From Glandiceps talaboti (Eukaryota > Hemichordata > Enteropneusta > Spengelidae): a stretch of DNA of 64,000 nucleotides. Under the pieces are notes generated by a model. The model saw only the letters and a program-made list of their open reading frames with translations. It was not told where the DNA came from and did not search any database. Made by a program: the position numbers and the translations under genes. Shown piece by piece: positions 46,754-63,067 of this stretch (position 1 is the stretch's first letter; the number at the start of each line of letters is the position of its first letter). The stretch covers positions 20,012,675-20,076,674 of the forward strand of contig NC_135560.1 in assembly GCF_964340395.1 (NCBI RefSeq), in the 5' to 3' direction.

Positions 46754-49161
46754 GTAAGTATCATTTCATCTTCTCTGTATCTCTAAAGTTTGAGTTTGTA
46801 AAACATGTAGATATAAATATTAACAGATTTATGGACAGCTTTCCTAGTAAGACTTAGTTGCAATGTACATGTGACTTGTTAATTCTTTGTGAAATTTTTT
46901 TTTTGAATATTTGAAAGTAAAAATAGCTTTTCATACTCTGAGGAATAGAGCTAAAAAGGAGAAGATCAGAATAATGTCACAAAGTAATTACTTTGGCTTA
47001 TAACTTCAATCACTGTAAGTCCTTATTTTTAATTTCTTTGCAGGCAATAGACCTTTTACAATGTATAGTTCATGAGGTATGTAGATTTCACTTTTATAAT
47101 GATGTAGATAGACAACATGTTTTCATCTTTACTGACTATTTGGCTGTTACTGAGGTCATCAAATTGGTATGAAAGAGTCTATTTACGTCACATAGGACTC
47201 GGAGTCATAATCAGTTGATTTCTATGTAAAATGCATCACACATAGTACTAACATACCTACCTACCTACCTACCTACCTACCTACCTACCTATCTACCTAC
47301 CTACCTACTTACCTACCTACCTACCTACCTACCTACCTACCTACCTACCTACCTACCCATCCAATCACCCATCTATCAGTCTACCTACCTACCTACCTAC
47401 CTGTATCTATGTGTCTGGAAACTTTCTTGATGTGTTCATGGAAACTTTGCTGATATGTAGTACCAAGGGGTTGGTGTTACATCTGAACTCTTTACCATCA
47501 TTTGTTGGACCATGTGTAAAGAAGGCAATAGACACCATGTGACAAATAGACTTCATCATGTGACATGAAGTGACCAATAGGGTGTCCATTTTGTTTTCCA
47601 GGAACACGTATAATATGCAAAAGTGAGAACAGGATGGTGTCAATAAAACTCAAGATGTAGGGTTTTAAAAAGACCGTCCCTAGAATATAATTAATCCTAT
47701 CTTATCATTGTGTCAATCATGTGTATGCCTTTTTGCTTTCACTTTATGTTGCAAAGTGTACCCAAATTTCATGTGTATCTGAATGCGGTAGGAGATTTAC
47801 TTTCAAATTACTTCAAGCACATCATACACATGGTCTGTACATTATTTATCAGCAAACTCATTGAACAACCTCTACCCTGCATATCTTCCTAATACAGAAA
47901 ACCTTCCTCATGTAAACATTTTATTGGTGATGAAAAAATATGCTTTAGTTTTCAGTATTTTACAATTACCATTGTTTACCTTTCAGAATCCTCCAAGACT
48001 TCCTAGGGGACAGTTTTCTGACCAATTTGTAGATTTTGTAGAGCAATGGTAAGAAATTAAATTTATTATTCAAAAAGTTATGACAGAATTACAAATGGCG
48101 CGTTGTAATATACATTGAACACCAGTTCAATTTTGTAAATAGCGTTGAGTTTTTTAATCTGTCCAGAATAACAAAAAACATAGTTACAAATGACCACTAG
48201 GCGGCAGTATAACACACAAACAGTTCAAGGTTGTAAATAGCATTGAGTTTTTTAATCTGTCCGGTTCAACAATCCACATCAGAGTAACGAAAACCATAGT
48301 TACAAATGACCACTAGGTGGCAGTATAGCACACAAACAGTTCAAGTTTTTAGCATTGAGTTTTTTAATCTGTTCTGGTCAACGATCCTTATCGGAATATC
48401 AAGGTCCATACATTATAATGTGTACAATTTGTTTGATCTACCAAGCTGATAAAACATTTTGGGTTATGACTTCAATTTTCACTGACCTGCAACTCTATGA
48501 TAAATTTCTCCATTTCTAGATGATGTGTATGTTGGTAGAGATTATAGCTTTGCATTAAGATACGAATTAGAACACAAAGATAGGTGATCAAGGGTAAAGA
48601 GATGCACCTAATAGTTGATTTAATGTATTCACTATCTGTAACCATAGACAGTGGAGAGGTTTATGCTGTAACTGAGTTGTAAATTAAATACATGATGACG
48701 TACATAGAAAATGATTTCAGTGGTCTGCATATGACTGTAACAGGGTATGTGTTCATAGCAATGCAGTAGAGCTATGTGATAATATCATAAGTTACAGAGA
48801 TGTCAGGCACATACTAGTATCTTGTATAGAGTTGTACATTTTTCTCTATATTGAGCTAGGGTGTGTGCACTACACGTTATTAGAATGTGCAAGGTTTCTG
48901 GTGTATTAAACCACAATATATTTTCTGGTTTCATAGCCTGAGATGAATTGTTTGAAGCATTGTTACATATATTTCTATTTTTGTTTGAATTACAGTATGC
49001 AGAAAAACCCAAGTAACCGATCCAAACCAGAAGCCTTGATGCGACATTCGTTTATTACAATGTATGATGATGGTAATGTAGAGATCATTGCAGAGTGGGT
49101 GTGTAGGATGCTGCAGATAATCAGACAAAGAAAGATGGCTGAGAACCAAATGATGACATGA
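46727..49161 (+). CDS. MAP2K5: Second copy of MAP2K5 last four exons
   Basis: Exons 46,727-46,753; 47,044-47,076; 47,987-48,048; 48,996-49,161. All lengths, phases and splice sites equal those of 33,104-35,446. The first three exons encode the same residues. The last differs by Pro to Ser in MRHPF (here MRHSF) and Gln to Glu in DGNVQ (here DGNVE). No catalytic-loop exons precede them, so on their own they could not make a kinase. They fit an allelic copy misplaced by assembly better than a pseudogene, since no disabling change is seen. Confidence 0.9.
47044..47076 (+). CDS. MAP2K5: MAP2K5 exon AIDLLQCIVHE, copy B
   Basis: 33 bases, identical to copy A, with the same borders. Confidence 0.88.
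47260..47402. repeat. (CTAC)n microsatellite, copy B
   Basis: Longer and purer than its copy A counterpart at 33,673-33,780. Confidence 0.9.
47987..48048 (+). CDS. MAP2K5: MAP2K5 exon NPPRLPRGQFSDQFVDFVEQ, copy B
   Basis: 62 bases, identical in sequence to copy A, with the same splice borders. Confidence 0.9.
48996..49161 (+). CDS. MAP2K5: MAP2K5 terminal exon, copy B
   Basis: 166 bases to TGA. Two residue differences from copy A (HPF to HSF, VQI to VEI). Confidence 0.9.
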
Positions 49162-49239
49162 TAACGAATAACACAGGATGAAAATCAGATCGTGAAAAAA
49201 TGTAACGCCGATTCAACTGCACGCTTGCCAAAGATGTAC

Positions 49240-49245
49240 AATAAA
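49240..49245 (+). terminator. Poly-A signal AATAAA, copy B
   Basis: Same position relative to the stop codon as in copy A. Confidence 0.55.
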
Positions 49246-49902
49246 GAAAGAAGAAAGAATAACATTGTTAGATGGAAGAGGGCGCTAGGCATACGATAGT
49301 GATTTATGAAGTGTAGTGGACAACAGTTTGTTTCATGTCTTTATTTTTTAGTATTTCATCATGTGTTCAATACTTGAACATCTCAGAGCTGAATCCTCAG
49401 TATTTGAAATGAGGAATGACTCATTTTCTTTTTTGAACATGTACAAGTAGGGTGAAACGATACTGTGAAATCCAGCCATTTACAAACACTAAAAGTTCAT
49501 TTGTTCACTCAAACTTAAGGTAATTGAAATCAGATGTCATATATAGTATTAGGAAAGATGCGAGAATTTTAATATTTTATCCACTTGTGTCAGCTCAGAG
49601 GTTTCATCTTGAATGTTACTTGTATTTATTTTGTATGCCAGTCTTGACATACTCACATATTATCAAGTCCACCTGTGTTTTACTTTGTAAGGCCAACTTT
49701 GGATTTCTAAGATTTTCTATCATATCTGAATGAATTTTTTGTGAATCATAATACAGACAATATTTTCATGATGTCGCAACATGTAGATGAACTTCAAGTG
49801 AGACAAGTTAAAGATTTTGACATCTGTGAGTGAGGACAGACATGATGTAAATGTAAGATGATGACTTAGATTTTTCTGAAACCTGTTATGATTTGTAAAC
49901 AT

Positions 49903-50230
49903 TAACCCTACAAGGATTTGACTTCTAGTAACTCTTTGAAGTACAACGTAACAACTGGGCTCTACAAGGACTTGGTTTCTAGTATTAACTCTATGTAATT
50001 ACAACGTAACAACTAGGCCCTACAAGGACTTGGTTTCTAGTAACTCTATGTAATTACAACGTAACAACTGGACCCTACAAGGACTTGGTTTCTAGTAACT
50101 CTATGTAATTACAACGTAACAACTGGACCCTACAAGGACTTGGTTTCTAGTAACTCTATGTAATTACAACGTAACAACTGGACCCTACAAGGACTTGGTT
50201 TCTAGTAACTCTATGTAATTACAACGTAAC
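49903..50230. repeat. 56-bp tandem repeat, about 6 copies
   Basis: Unit: ccctacaaggacttggttt, then ctagtaactctatgtaatta, then caacgtaacaactgga. Copy A has only two units at the same place. Confidence 0.92.
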
Positions 50231-50625
50231 AATTGGGCATTAGTTGTGAAAATTGCACAAGCTGCAACTGGAATGTTTTGGGGTTTTTTTGAAAATGTTT
50301 TTGTTTTGGTACAATAACTTATTCATAATATTGTACACAGTGAATAGTATTGTATCACCTGTCAATTGACTAGTCCGTCTGACCCTTAAAAATGATAAGA
50401 AAACTTGGAGACATAATATTCAAATGGTGTGTTCCATATATATTAATTACCAACTCTAAACAGAAAGTTATTAATGATAACTAACACAGGTACATCTATT
50501 TGTATTCTGTTATAAAAGGTTCATGTTCAAAAATTATCAAATTAATACCTGTAGATCTGACAGTAGGACCACTAGATTTTTGTCAAGTTACTGGTCTGGA
50601 GAATACCAGTTAAAAAAATGATTTA

Positions 50626-51458
50626 GGTCACTCCTGGTACAAGCTAGGAATGCTTTATATAGGATATCACCCCTGGTACAAGCTAGGAATGCTTTATATA
50701 GGATATCACCCCTGGTACAAGCTAGGAATGCTTTATATAGGATATCACTCCTGGTACAAGCTAGGAATGCTTTATATAGGATATCACCCCTGGTACAAGC
50801 TAGGAATGCTTTATATAGGATATCACCCCTGGTACAAGCTAGGAATGCTTTATATAGGATATCACCCCTGGTACAAGCTAGGAATGCTTTATATAGGATA
50901 TCACCCCTGGTACAAGCTAGGAATGCTTTATATAGGATATCACCCCTGGTACAAGCTAGGAATGCTTTATATAGGATATCACCCCTGGTACAAGCTAGGA
51001 ATGCTTTATATAGGATATCACCCCTGGTACAAGCTAGGAATGCTTTATATAGGATATCACCCCATGTACAAGCTAGGAATGCTTTACTAGTATATAGGAT
51101 ATCACCCCTGGTACAAGCTAGGAATGCTTTATATAGGATATCACCCCTGGTACAAGCGAGGAATGCTTTATATAGGATATCACCCCTGGTACAAGCGAGG
51201 AATGCTTTATATAGGATATCACCCCTGGTACAAGCTAGGAATGCTTTATATAGGATATCACCCCTGGTACAAGCTAGGAATGCTTTATATAGGATATCAC
51301 CCCTGGTACAAGCTAGGAATGCTTTATATAGGATATCACCCCTGGTACAAGCTAGGAATGCTTTATATAGGATATCACCCCTGGTACAAGCTAGGAATGC
51401 TTTATATAGGATATCACCCCTGGTACAAGCTAGGAATGCTTTATATAGGATATCACCC
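50626..51458. repeat. 39-bp minisatellite, about 21 copies (copy B)
   Basis: Same unit as 36,697-38,295 but half as many copies, no tatattta-type units, one unit with a 6-base insertion (ctagta near 51,087) and one with ccatgtac in place of cctggtac. The plus-strand frame is cut into pieces, while the minus-strand frame stays open by chance. Confidence 0.97.
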
Positions 51459-52504
51459 AAAACCATAGATTTGGGTTGCCATGACATCTACAATGGTCTA
51501 GAGTAACCAGAGTCAACCTATATTTTTGGTTCAAAGACTTCATATAACTTGATTTGTGCATGGTATCATTTAATTTGTCATAAAACATTTTTGTTCAGTT
51601 GATATTTGAGTGTTGAATTCTTAGCATGAGTTGTCAACAAATGTGAAGAGTCGTGTGACATTTACTAAAACAGTTTGTAGTATGTTTGTATTTTAGTCTT
51701 GTCTTCTATAACAATGGGATAGATAGATAACAAGACTCCTTTGATGACAAATTCTTTTGATGATGTGTACTGTAACAGTCTTTATTTTGACAGGATTCTT
51801 TGATGATAAGGATGCCCTTACTTAATTCAATGTTAGCCATCGTAACACCTTAAAAATAGTCGGTCGATCTGTCGGTCGGTCAGTCGGTCGGTCGGTCAGT
51901 TAAAATAAAAAGTGCATGAGTACATATTGGTGATACTTTCAATTCAAAATTGTACTTAGTAATCTGAATGACTTAGATTACAATTAAAGTTAGAAGGACA
52001 CTTTGACCCATTTGTTTTAAGTTACTTTTAAGAATTAATAATTTTCACTCAGATATGTGCTAATCTGGCTGTCATCTGACCCTCTCGGACATACACTGTT
52101 ATCCTGCCATAGAGGGTGTCATTTTTCAAAAATTATTATTTTGCCAGACTGAAGAATATAGAGTTGGTTGTTTCTTGAGAAACAGAATTAAGTACAGCCA
52201 CCTGAATAAAATGCACACACACACACTGCTTTGAAAGAATGAATATTTGTGAAATATAATATTTCTTATGTTGGCTAAGTGAAATTGAGATGAGTCACAT
52301 TGTATTTATTAGTAGGGTGTATTCTAGATGTACAGGTAGTGTGGCAACTGATAACATGTCAATGATGTCCTATTCATAAATATTAATTATGTACATAGAA
52401 AGTAAAATTTCAAATAAAGTTACAAAATGACTATGTCTATTGGAGTCTTTTTCTGTGGTAGATATGGAAATGAATTGGTGTACTAAGTAAAGATAATTTT
52501 TATG

Positions 52505-53590
52505 CATCTTAGTACACACTACAAGAGATGATTATAGAGTTTGTAATCCTTCTATGAACACCTCGGAAACCCATACCCATTACCTCCAGGCTTCTACCTT
52601 TTCTGTGGTGCTAACTGATACCCACAAGTTCAACGCCTCATGAATTTAAAAAATCAGAATGTCTTAAAAACTTATCATGATTAGAGACCGATGTACAAGG
52701 GCACCCAATCACGGCCAATGCATACAAACACATTATTGGCCGCCCTTTTTTTTTCTCTTTTTTTCTTCTTTTTTTTTTCCTCTGTGAAGGAATGGGCTTT
52801 CATGATGTATACTGCCATCTACCTTATATTCATATTTGTATTTCATTGAATAATTTCCAATCACAGATATATATTTATCTCAAATTATCAAAAATGAATT
52901 CTAACTTTTATATTTCTGCATTGAAAACTTGTAAAATATTATTTACTAGGGCCATGGGCACAGGGAAAATTACTTATCACGTAACAGGTGAAAAATGTCA
53001 GTTTCTTTGTAATGCTAATGATAACAGGTGATCCCAGAATCAACCCAGTCCGGCCCGCGGGTCAACTTATAGTATGTCGTAATGGGCGCCCTCATGCTTT
53101 GGTTTCTAATCGTGACAAATTTTTAAGACATTCTGATTTTTTTATTCATGAGGCGATGAAATAGAAAATTACGGGTATCAGCTAGCACCACATAAAAGAT
53201 AGAAGTCTAGAGGTATCGGGTATGGTTCCGAGGTGTTCATACGGGGATTACAAGCTCTGTAATCGTCTCTTGAAGTTTGCAAGGGTCTCTTTTGTTCAAA
53301 CATACGCCGAAAGTTACCGAGTGAATCGTGATTTGCTCTTCGGGAACCATCGGTCCTTGCTTTCCACAGCAACACCAAACAAAGAAGCAACGACCGATTG
53401 TTCCCGAAGAGCAAATCACGTTTCGTTCGGTAACTTTCGGCGTATGATATGCAAATATTTATTTAGCTTAAATTATCAAAAATCCCTTCTAGAAACTTTT
53501 AAAATGTGATTTTAAATAGTTGGGTCATGGGCACCTGTTGCTATTGGCAATACAAAGAAAGTGACTTTTTTTCAACTATTACGTGATAAA
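52505..53590. mobile_element. Complex foldback element, copy B
   Basis: Same nested inverted repeats as 40,041-41,110, including the arm pair with catacgccgaaagttaccga (about 53,302 and 53,445). Confidence 0.7.
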
Positions 53591-54212
53591 TTCCAAATTT
53601 CTTTCACGTCCAAACGTGTTGAGAATAATCTTGACAGTTTGGTTGATGTTGAATACACGCAAAAATATCGTCTAAAATCATGAGGAGGATATCTTCATAG
53701 CAGGAGCGTTATTATTTGGTCGGAAGTGATAGTGGTGGACCTTATAACATATAAGGACATCAAATTCCAGGTACAAGTAATTCTCAGTGAAAAGCTAATA
53801 CAGATCATCATCATTTCGTTATGTATGACGCGCACGTGTCATTATTTTACCGTTTAGGCTTATTACTATTACATGTAAAGGAAGACACAATATTGCAATG
53901 AGATGAAAAATTCGTCATCCACTTTCATTATACATAATTCAAGAATAAGTTTCAAATCCGCTTTGATCATTATTTTGATAATCTGATGTTGAATACTTTC
54001 AAAAATATAGTCTCAATTAACTAATATAGAAGATACTTTATTACCTGTACATTTTGAATTGGTTCTAATAACTCCGAGCCTAGACCGAGGAAGATAACAT
54101 AGTATACAATCAAAGTCTTCTTCACACCCTTTATACATAATGAACACCCCTCCAGCATGCACCCCGGGGCGTTCACACTTTTAATCGAAAAGTTACCTGC
54201 CCTTTAACAATC

Positions 54213-54224
54213 CACGTGACGTCA
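54213..54224. promoter_or_regulatory. Overlapping E-box and CRE, copy B
   Basis: CACGTGACGTCA, identical to copy A although the bases just upstream and the spacer before the TATA box differ by small deletions. Confidence 0.6.
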
Positions 54225-54246
54225 TGTCTACCAATACAATGTATTG

Positions 54247-54254
54247 TATATATA
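54247..54254 (+). promoter_or_regulatory. TATA box of SLC10 promoter, copy B
   Basis: TATATATA followed by ccggta as in copy A; spacing to the CRE is 22 bases here versus 33 in copy A. Confidence 0.6.
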
Positions 54255-54277
54255 CCGGTAACAGTGGTACGTAATTG

Positions 54278-54352
54278 TGATTGTACTCTGTAGAGTTGGA
54301 CAGAAACCACACCACAACTCAGTCAAGACAGGGACTGTAAAACAAATTTAAA
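54278..54352 (+). other. Non-coding first exon of SLC10 gene, copy B (start approximate)
   Basis: Nearly identical to copy A over gttggacagaaaccacacc and on to the donor aaatttaaa|gtaagt. Confidence 0.6.
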
Positions 54353-56484
54353 GTAAGTACACGTCACATTCACTGTCGACTATAGCCTGAAAGATCTAGG
54401 TGTTGTTTCCGCTTATATAATAAGCTCAACCGACTGGCCCTTTCACACTCACTGTCATCGAGAACAGATAGACTTATCCACAGTTCATTCTGGACCACAC
54501 TCTGACCGATTGGTATGTTTGTGATAAATCCATTCCCGACTTTTACACAGTTGAGTTTCAACTTATTATAATTGTACTGATAGCCTTGATTAACATAACG
54601 TTTATATTGCCAACACTATTGAGAATTTGACTGTATACACTCATATGTATTTATAATAGTCACGAGCTGTACTCAGCTCGACATTGCTGTTCATGTAAAT
54701 ATATTTATAAATAGCACATTGCCGCTATACTGAAGCAAGCAATATGGTATGTGTTACTGTTTTATCGTATTGACAAACACAATTCAATGCAGTAAGAGAA
54801 GGCATCCCTATTGAATGAAAACTTTGCATTATATTGTCGACAAATATTGTTCACCTATTGATTATGATTACAGTTTTAAAAATGTAAGGTAATGACTGTT
54901 TACTAGTAGGTTGTTACATTCGACAATTTAAACCACAAGATTCAACCTCTAGAGGTATATAATGTACTCATATACTGTCATAAACACACACACAAAAATG
55001 ATTCTTGAATTCGCAATACTTTACGCGATGGTGATTAGTCTGTATAAAGGTCGTATGTTGTTGTGAGACATACCATGTACCACTGCGCTTATGTAACTGT
55101 CTATTGTACAACGCGCAACGTCTTTCAACATGTTCCAATGATGAAATGAAATGTGATGAATATTAAATCGTTTTTATTTGTGAAATATAACAACAGTAAG
55201 TTCTCCATGCCGTCATCTAGCTTTAAATTGTTTCATTTTCAATTATTTTTTATCGAAGAGTCTAAATATATATAGATTGACTGTTTTAATAAATATCTCA
55301 AGCAAATAAATTATTTTCACATTATATATATATATATATGTATATTTGTTGTAGTATGTCTAAATGATATGTACACTATACTTGTGGCTGACTCACCAAT
55401 ATTGATAGTTTTCTGGTTCATTCTATTTCCGTTACGATCGGAATAGAAATACCTGCAGAAATGTGGTATACTGTAACTAATCAGGCCTAGAAAATAATTG
55501 TTTGGTTCCGGTTACCCAACCACACCTAGCTGTTTCTGTCCAGATCAGAATTTTATATTTTGAGAAACGGAACCAACAAATTCACCTCATTGTGGCGTAC
55601 ATCGCGAAATTCTTGAACCGAGTGTTACATTAAATGGTATTGCCGCCATAAACGAGTTGTATTCTAATCAAATTATAGATCGGTATCATGCTTACCATAA
55701 AGTATGTAAACTTTCTGCGTACTATAGCGATGTTACGACGGTTTTAATTGTGTTTATTATTTTCCGTGGAAACTAGTGTACATATCGCGAGTATGTTGTA
55801 GGGGACCGCGAAGGCGGAGTGAAGTCGAGTCAAGCTTTCCTGTACTGAGTGAGAAGAGGTAGCGGACATTTGAACAACTTTTTCGACAACTAACTTTTAC
55901 CGGGACTTCAAAATCACAGATATAGAGCTAAAAATCATTATGTTCAAATAATACCAATAGCAATCCATATATTTGCTCTGTATATGCATGGGTAAATGTA
56001 CGTATGTCTGTCTGTATGTACGCGTATCCCTGTAAATTTGAATAGTTTCATTTCAAAAACCATTACACCTATTCCACTACGTAAATAGATTGATATCACA
56101 AAGTCATTCCAGCAATTATTATGTGTAGGAACAAAAAACTTAATATCATCCTTACGGAAGGCATTCAGTTAAAATCTGAATTTATTAGGCCTAATGATCA
56201 ACTCGCGTGTGTTGTAACTTGTCTGTATTCAGATTACAATACAACACTCCCCTGACTTATTAGAGATGAGATATTCATAATAAATTTTGACCGAGAACAT
56301 TCATGAATGACAACACTTAACATGTTGTTTCAATACTATAAACCTTTCGGATGAAAAATTCTATTATTTGAACAATGTATAATATTATAAAATACATAAA
56401 CTTTTCTTTGAATGGTATATTCTGTATATTGGTATCTCCTTATCTATCCTTCAAAACTGACACATATCTCTTCATCGATTACAG
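54353..56484. other. SLC10 intron 1, copy B
   Basis: Non-coding. Lacks both the hAT-like insertion (empty site at 55,377-55,384) and the 1.33-kb segment seen in copy A. Ends at acceptor tcgattacag. Confidence 0.7.
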
Positions 56485-56500
56485 ATTGGCTTTTGAAACT

Positions 56501-59209
<2,709 letters not shown>

Positions 59210-60374
59210 GGACATTCTTATCAACTAATGGGGGTGGGGGTGGGGGTTTACTTGCTAGATAAACCTGCCTCAAAATCTTGCTAAACTTGCAATAGACAAT
59301 GTATAATTATTATCTTGTTTGAATTCATCCAATGGTCTTCCAGAAATATTTGTTGGATTGATGCTTTCCAAATTTATGTGCTTTGTTAAAAAAACAATGA
59401 AAATATCTGAAAAGTAGATTAGTATTAAAGATTCCATTTAATGTTTTTAACATATTATCAGAAAAAAATATGTCTTCTTTTCTGTCAACATTTTTTGATT
59501 GACTGAATGAATGGACAGGTGTATGTATGTATGTATGTATGTATGTATGTATGTATGTATGTATGTATGTATGTATGTATGTATGTATGTATGTTAGCTG
59601 TTAGAACCTTGGGCTACTCTTTATCAAAAGCAACCAAAGGTAGCATCATTGCAAAGTCACACTCAAGGGGTTTAGCCCAGACATAGATACTGTTTGCTTT
59701 ATTTGGCAATCTTTCAAAGTACAGATCCAAGGTTTGCATGCTGGTTTTTTATAGGAATGAATGACATAAATTCGAGTTGGTGTTCAGTGCTTTTTTACAG
59801 TTCACTTTTATAGTATTTCTCACAATACTATGGAATTCCACAGTTTGACAAAAATTGTCAATCAACTCTAATAACAAGCTAGAGACCTCTGAAAAGAGTT
59901 TATAAAATACATTATCAAAACTGACAAACTCCCAGATGCAAGTTCTACATTTACAAATACATTTGAATTGTCAACAACAGATAAAACTTCAAGCTTTGGA
60001 ATTTTATGAAACTGATATTTCTTTTTCCAAATTCTACATTTATGGAAAAATGTATGTGCTCTTTTCACAAAATATTTGCAAAGTTATGTACACAAGGCTG
60101 CCTTTGTAATAAACACCAAAAAACAAGACAATTTCATCAATACCCTATGTAGGTAGTCATCAATCTGTGAATGGTCAGTCAAACATCCCATACTTAATTA
60201 GATTGACATACAACATACCTCATCACAGGTTTTGTTTTTGTCAATTATTACAAATGTAAACATTACATGCATACAACAAGGGTTGCAATTATGTGACTTC
60301 GTATAAAACTAAGATTTCAGTATAAAACAATTTACATTGCTGGATTTATGGCTATGTTATCACTTATTCTACCA
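59210..60374. other. Downstream of SLC10, no gene seen
   Basis: Holds a G-rich ggggtggggg tract at about 59,229, a (GTAT)n microsatellite at 59,521-59,593 and otherwise AT-rich sequence. The 3'UTR of SLC10 must lie here; no AATAAA close to the stop codon. Confidence 0.5.
59521..59593. repeat. (GTAT)n microsatellite
   Basis: About 18 pure gtat units. Confidence 0.95.
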
Positions 60375-62370
60375 TACAACAAACACTAAGCAGTGTTATA
60401 TATCCAGCAATGTAGATACAACAAACACTAAGCAGTGTTATATATCCAGCAATGTAGATACAACAAACACTAAACAGTGTCATATATCCAGCAATGTAGA
60501 TACAACAAACACTAAGCAGTGTTATATATCCAGCAATGTAGATACAACAAACACTGAGCAGTGTCATATATCCAGCAATGTAGATACAACAAACACTAAG
60601 CAGTGTCATATATCCAGTAATGTAGATACAACAAACACTAAACAGTGTCATATATCCAGTAATGTAGATACAACAAACACTAAGCAGTGTCATATATCCA
60701 GCAATGTAGATACAACAAACACTAAGCAGTGTTATATATCCAGCAATGTAGATACAACAAACACTAAGCAGTGTTATATATCCAGCAATGTAGATACAAC
60801 AAACACTAAGCAGTGTCATATATCCAGTAATGTAGATACAACAAACACTAAGCAGTGTCATATATCCAGCAATGTAGATACAACAAACACTAAACAGTGT
60901 CATATATCCAGTAATGTAGATACAACAAACACTAAGCAGTGTTATATATCCAGTAATGTAGATACAACAAACACTAAACAGTGTTATATATCCAGTAATG
61001 TAGATACAACAAACACTAAGCAGTGTCATATATCCAGTAATGTAGATACAACAAACACTAAGCAGTGTTATATATCCAGTAATGTAGATACAACAAACAC
61101 TAGGCAGTGTCATATATCCAGTAATGTAGATACAACAAACACTAAGCAGTGTTATATATCCAGTAATGTAGATACAACAAACACTAGGCAGTGTCATATA
61201 TCCAGCAATGTAGATACAACAAACACTAAGCAGTGTCATATATCCAGTAATGTAGATACAACAAACACTAGGCAGTGTCATATATCCAGCAATGTAGATA
61301 CAACAAACACTAAACAGTGTCATATATCCAGCAATGTAGATACAACAAACACTAAACAGTGTCATATATCCAGCAATGTAGATACAACAAACACTAAGCA
61401 GTGTCATATATCCAGCAATGTAGATACAACAAACACTAAACAGTGTCATATATCCAGCAATGTAGATACAACAAACACTAAACATTGTCATATATCCAGC
61501 AATGTAGATACAACAAACACTAAGCAGTGTCATATATCCAGCAATGTAGATACAACAAACACTAAACAGTGTCATATATCCAGCAATGTAGATACAACAA
61601 ACACTAAGCAGTGTTATATATCCAGTAATGTAGATACAACAAACACTAAACAGTGTCATATATCCAGCAATGTAGATACAACAAACACTAGGCAGTGTCA
61701 TATATCCAGCAATGTAGATACAACAAACACTAAACAGTGTCATATATCCAGCAATGTAGATACAACAAACACTAAACATTGTCATATATCCAGCAATGTA
61801 GATACAACAAACACTAAGCAGTGTCATATATCCAGTAATGTAGATACAACAAACACTAAACAGTGTCATATATCCAGCAATGTAGATACAACAAACACTA
61901 AGCAGTGTTATATATCCAGTATGTAGATACAACAAACACTAAACAGTGTTATATATCCAGCAATGTAGATACAACAAACACTAAGCAGTGTTATATATCC
62001 AGCAATGTAGATACAACAAACACTAAGCAGTGTCATATATCCAGCAATGTAGATACAACAAACACTAAGCAGTGTCATATATCCAGCAATGTAGATACAA
62101 CAAACACTAAACAGTGTCATATATCCAGCAATGTAGATACAACAAACACTAAGCAGTGTTATATATCCAGCAATGTAGATACAACAAACACTAAGCAGTG
62201 TTATATATCCAGTAATGTAGATACAACAAACACTAAGCAGTGTCATATATCCAGCAATGTAGATACAACAAACACTAAGCAGTGTCATATATCCAGCAAT
62301 GTAGATACAACAAACACTAAGCAGTGTCATATATCCAGTAATGTAGATACAACAAACACTAAGCAGTGTC
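60375..62370. repeat. 42-bp minisatellite, about 47 copies
   Basis: Unit: gatacaacaaacactaagca then gtgttatatatccagcaatgta, with a/g, t/c and c/t variants at three main sites. The unit is 14 codons (DTTNTKQCYISSNV), so the plus strand is open for 529 codons until a one-base deletion near 61,920 (ccagtatgtag for ccagtaatgtag) shifts the frame; the minus strand is open as well. Not called as a gene. Confidence 0.96.
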
Positions 62371-62899
62371 AATGTAGCTCTTTAAAACATTTCAGGACAA
62401 ATTCATCAAATTAATGGGAAATGACACCTTGTGAATTCATTATGTTTAATAAAATATTGAATGTTAAATGGGATAAAAAGCACTGGTTTCATCCATGACG
62501 TGACGGATGAGTCTTCGTAGGCAATGTTAAATTGTAATTGTATGATAATACAGGCAGTTGTTTAATGGAAGAAGTTCACTTGCAAGACACATACATTAAA
62601 TTGACTATATTCGGACTGATGCCAACTCCATAAAGATAAATGAAAGTGAATGAAACCAATGTGTTTTCTTGTTTAATATCCAAATAGTGAAGTCACAAGG
62701 TATCCTTTCCCTTTCAAGATACAAACAGCTCTAATATACTGAAAATAAACAAAACAAATACACAAACAGTTAAAACTGTAGTCACATATTGTAAATAACA
62801 AAAGAGACACACCCCCTCATAGTTCTAACTGTGCAAGTGTGACATAATCATGTTTATAGTCTAGTGTCTCAAGGACTTTCTTGTCTCACATCTATTTCT
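62371..62899. other. No gene seen
   Basis: AT-rich; should hold the 3'UTR of the minus-strand gene to its right. Confidence 0.4.
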
Positions 62900-63067
62900 T
62901 CATCTTTGCACAGTGTCTTCATTTTCAACATTATCATCATCATCATCATCTTCATCATCGTCTTCAACTAACTCATCATTTTCATCATCGCTATCCCATT
63001 CATCACTTGGTGTTGCTTTCACCGCTGATTCATTTGGACTTGGTCCGAGGAGAATGAACTCCAGACC
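62900..63067 (-). CDS. Likely last exon of an unrecognised gene, acidic C-terminal tail
   Basis: Minus-strand exon from acceptor aaattacag to TGA, 55 codons. Starts GLEFILLGPSPNESAVKATP, then a strongly acidic tail (SDEWDSDDENDELVEDDDED and a further Asp run) ending ENEDTVQR. The composition is not that of the AT-rich background, and the acceptor fits. The frame stays open to 63,199, so the 5' border could lie further right. No earlier exons were found before the window's end. I do not recognise the protein; acidic tails are common in nuclear and histone-binding proteins, but that is no identification. Confidence 0.5.
   Translation of the reverse strand, partial: GLEFILLGPSPNESAVKATPSDEWDSDDENDELVEDDDEDDDDDDNVENEDTVQR

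Noticed and set aside
46727-49161. A true MAP2K5 paralogue or processed pseudogene
   Set aside because: Introns are retained and exons intact, but the kinase core is absent and the boundaries fall at simple repeats and a gap; an allelic contig overlap explains it better.
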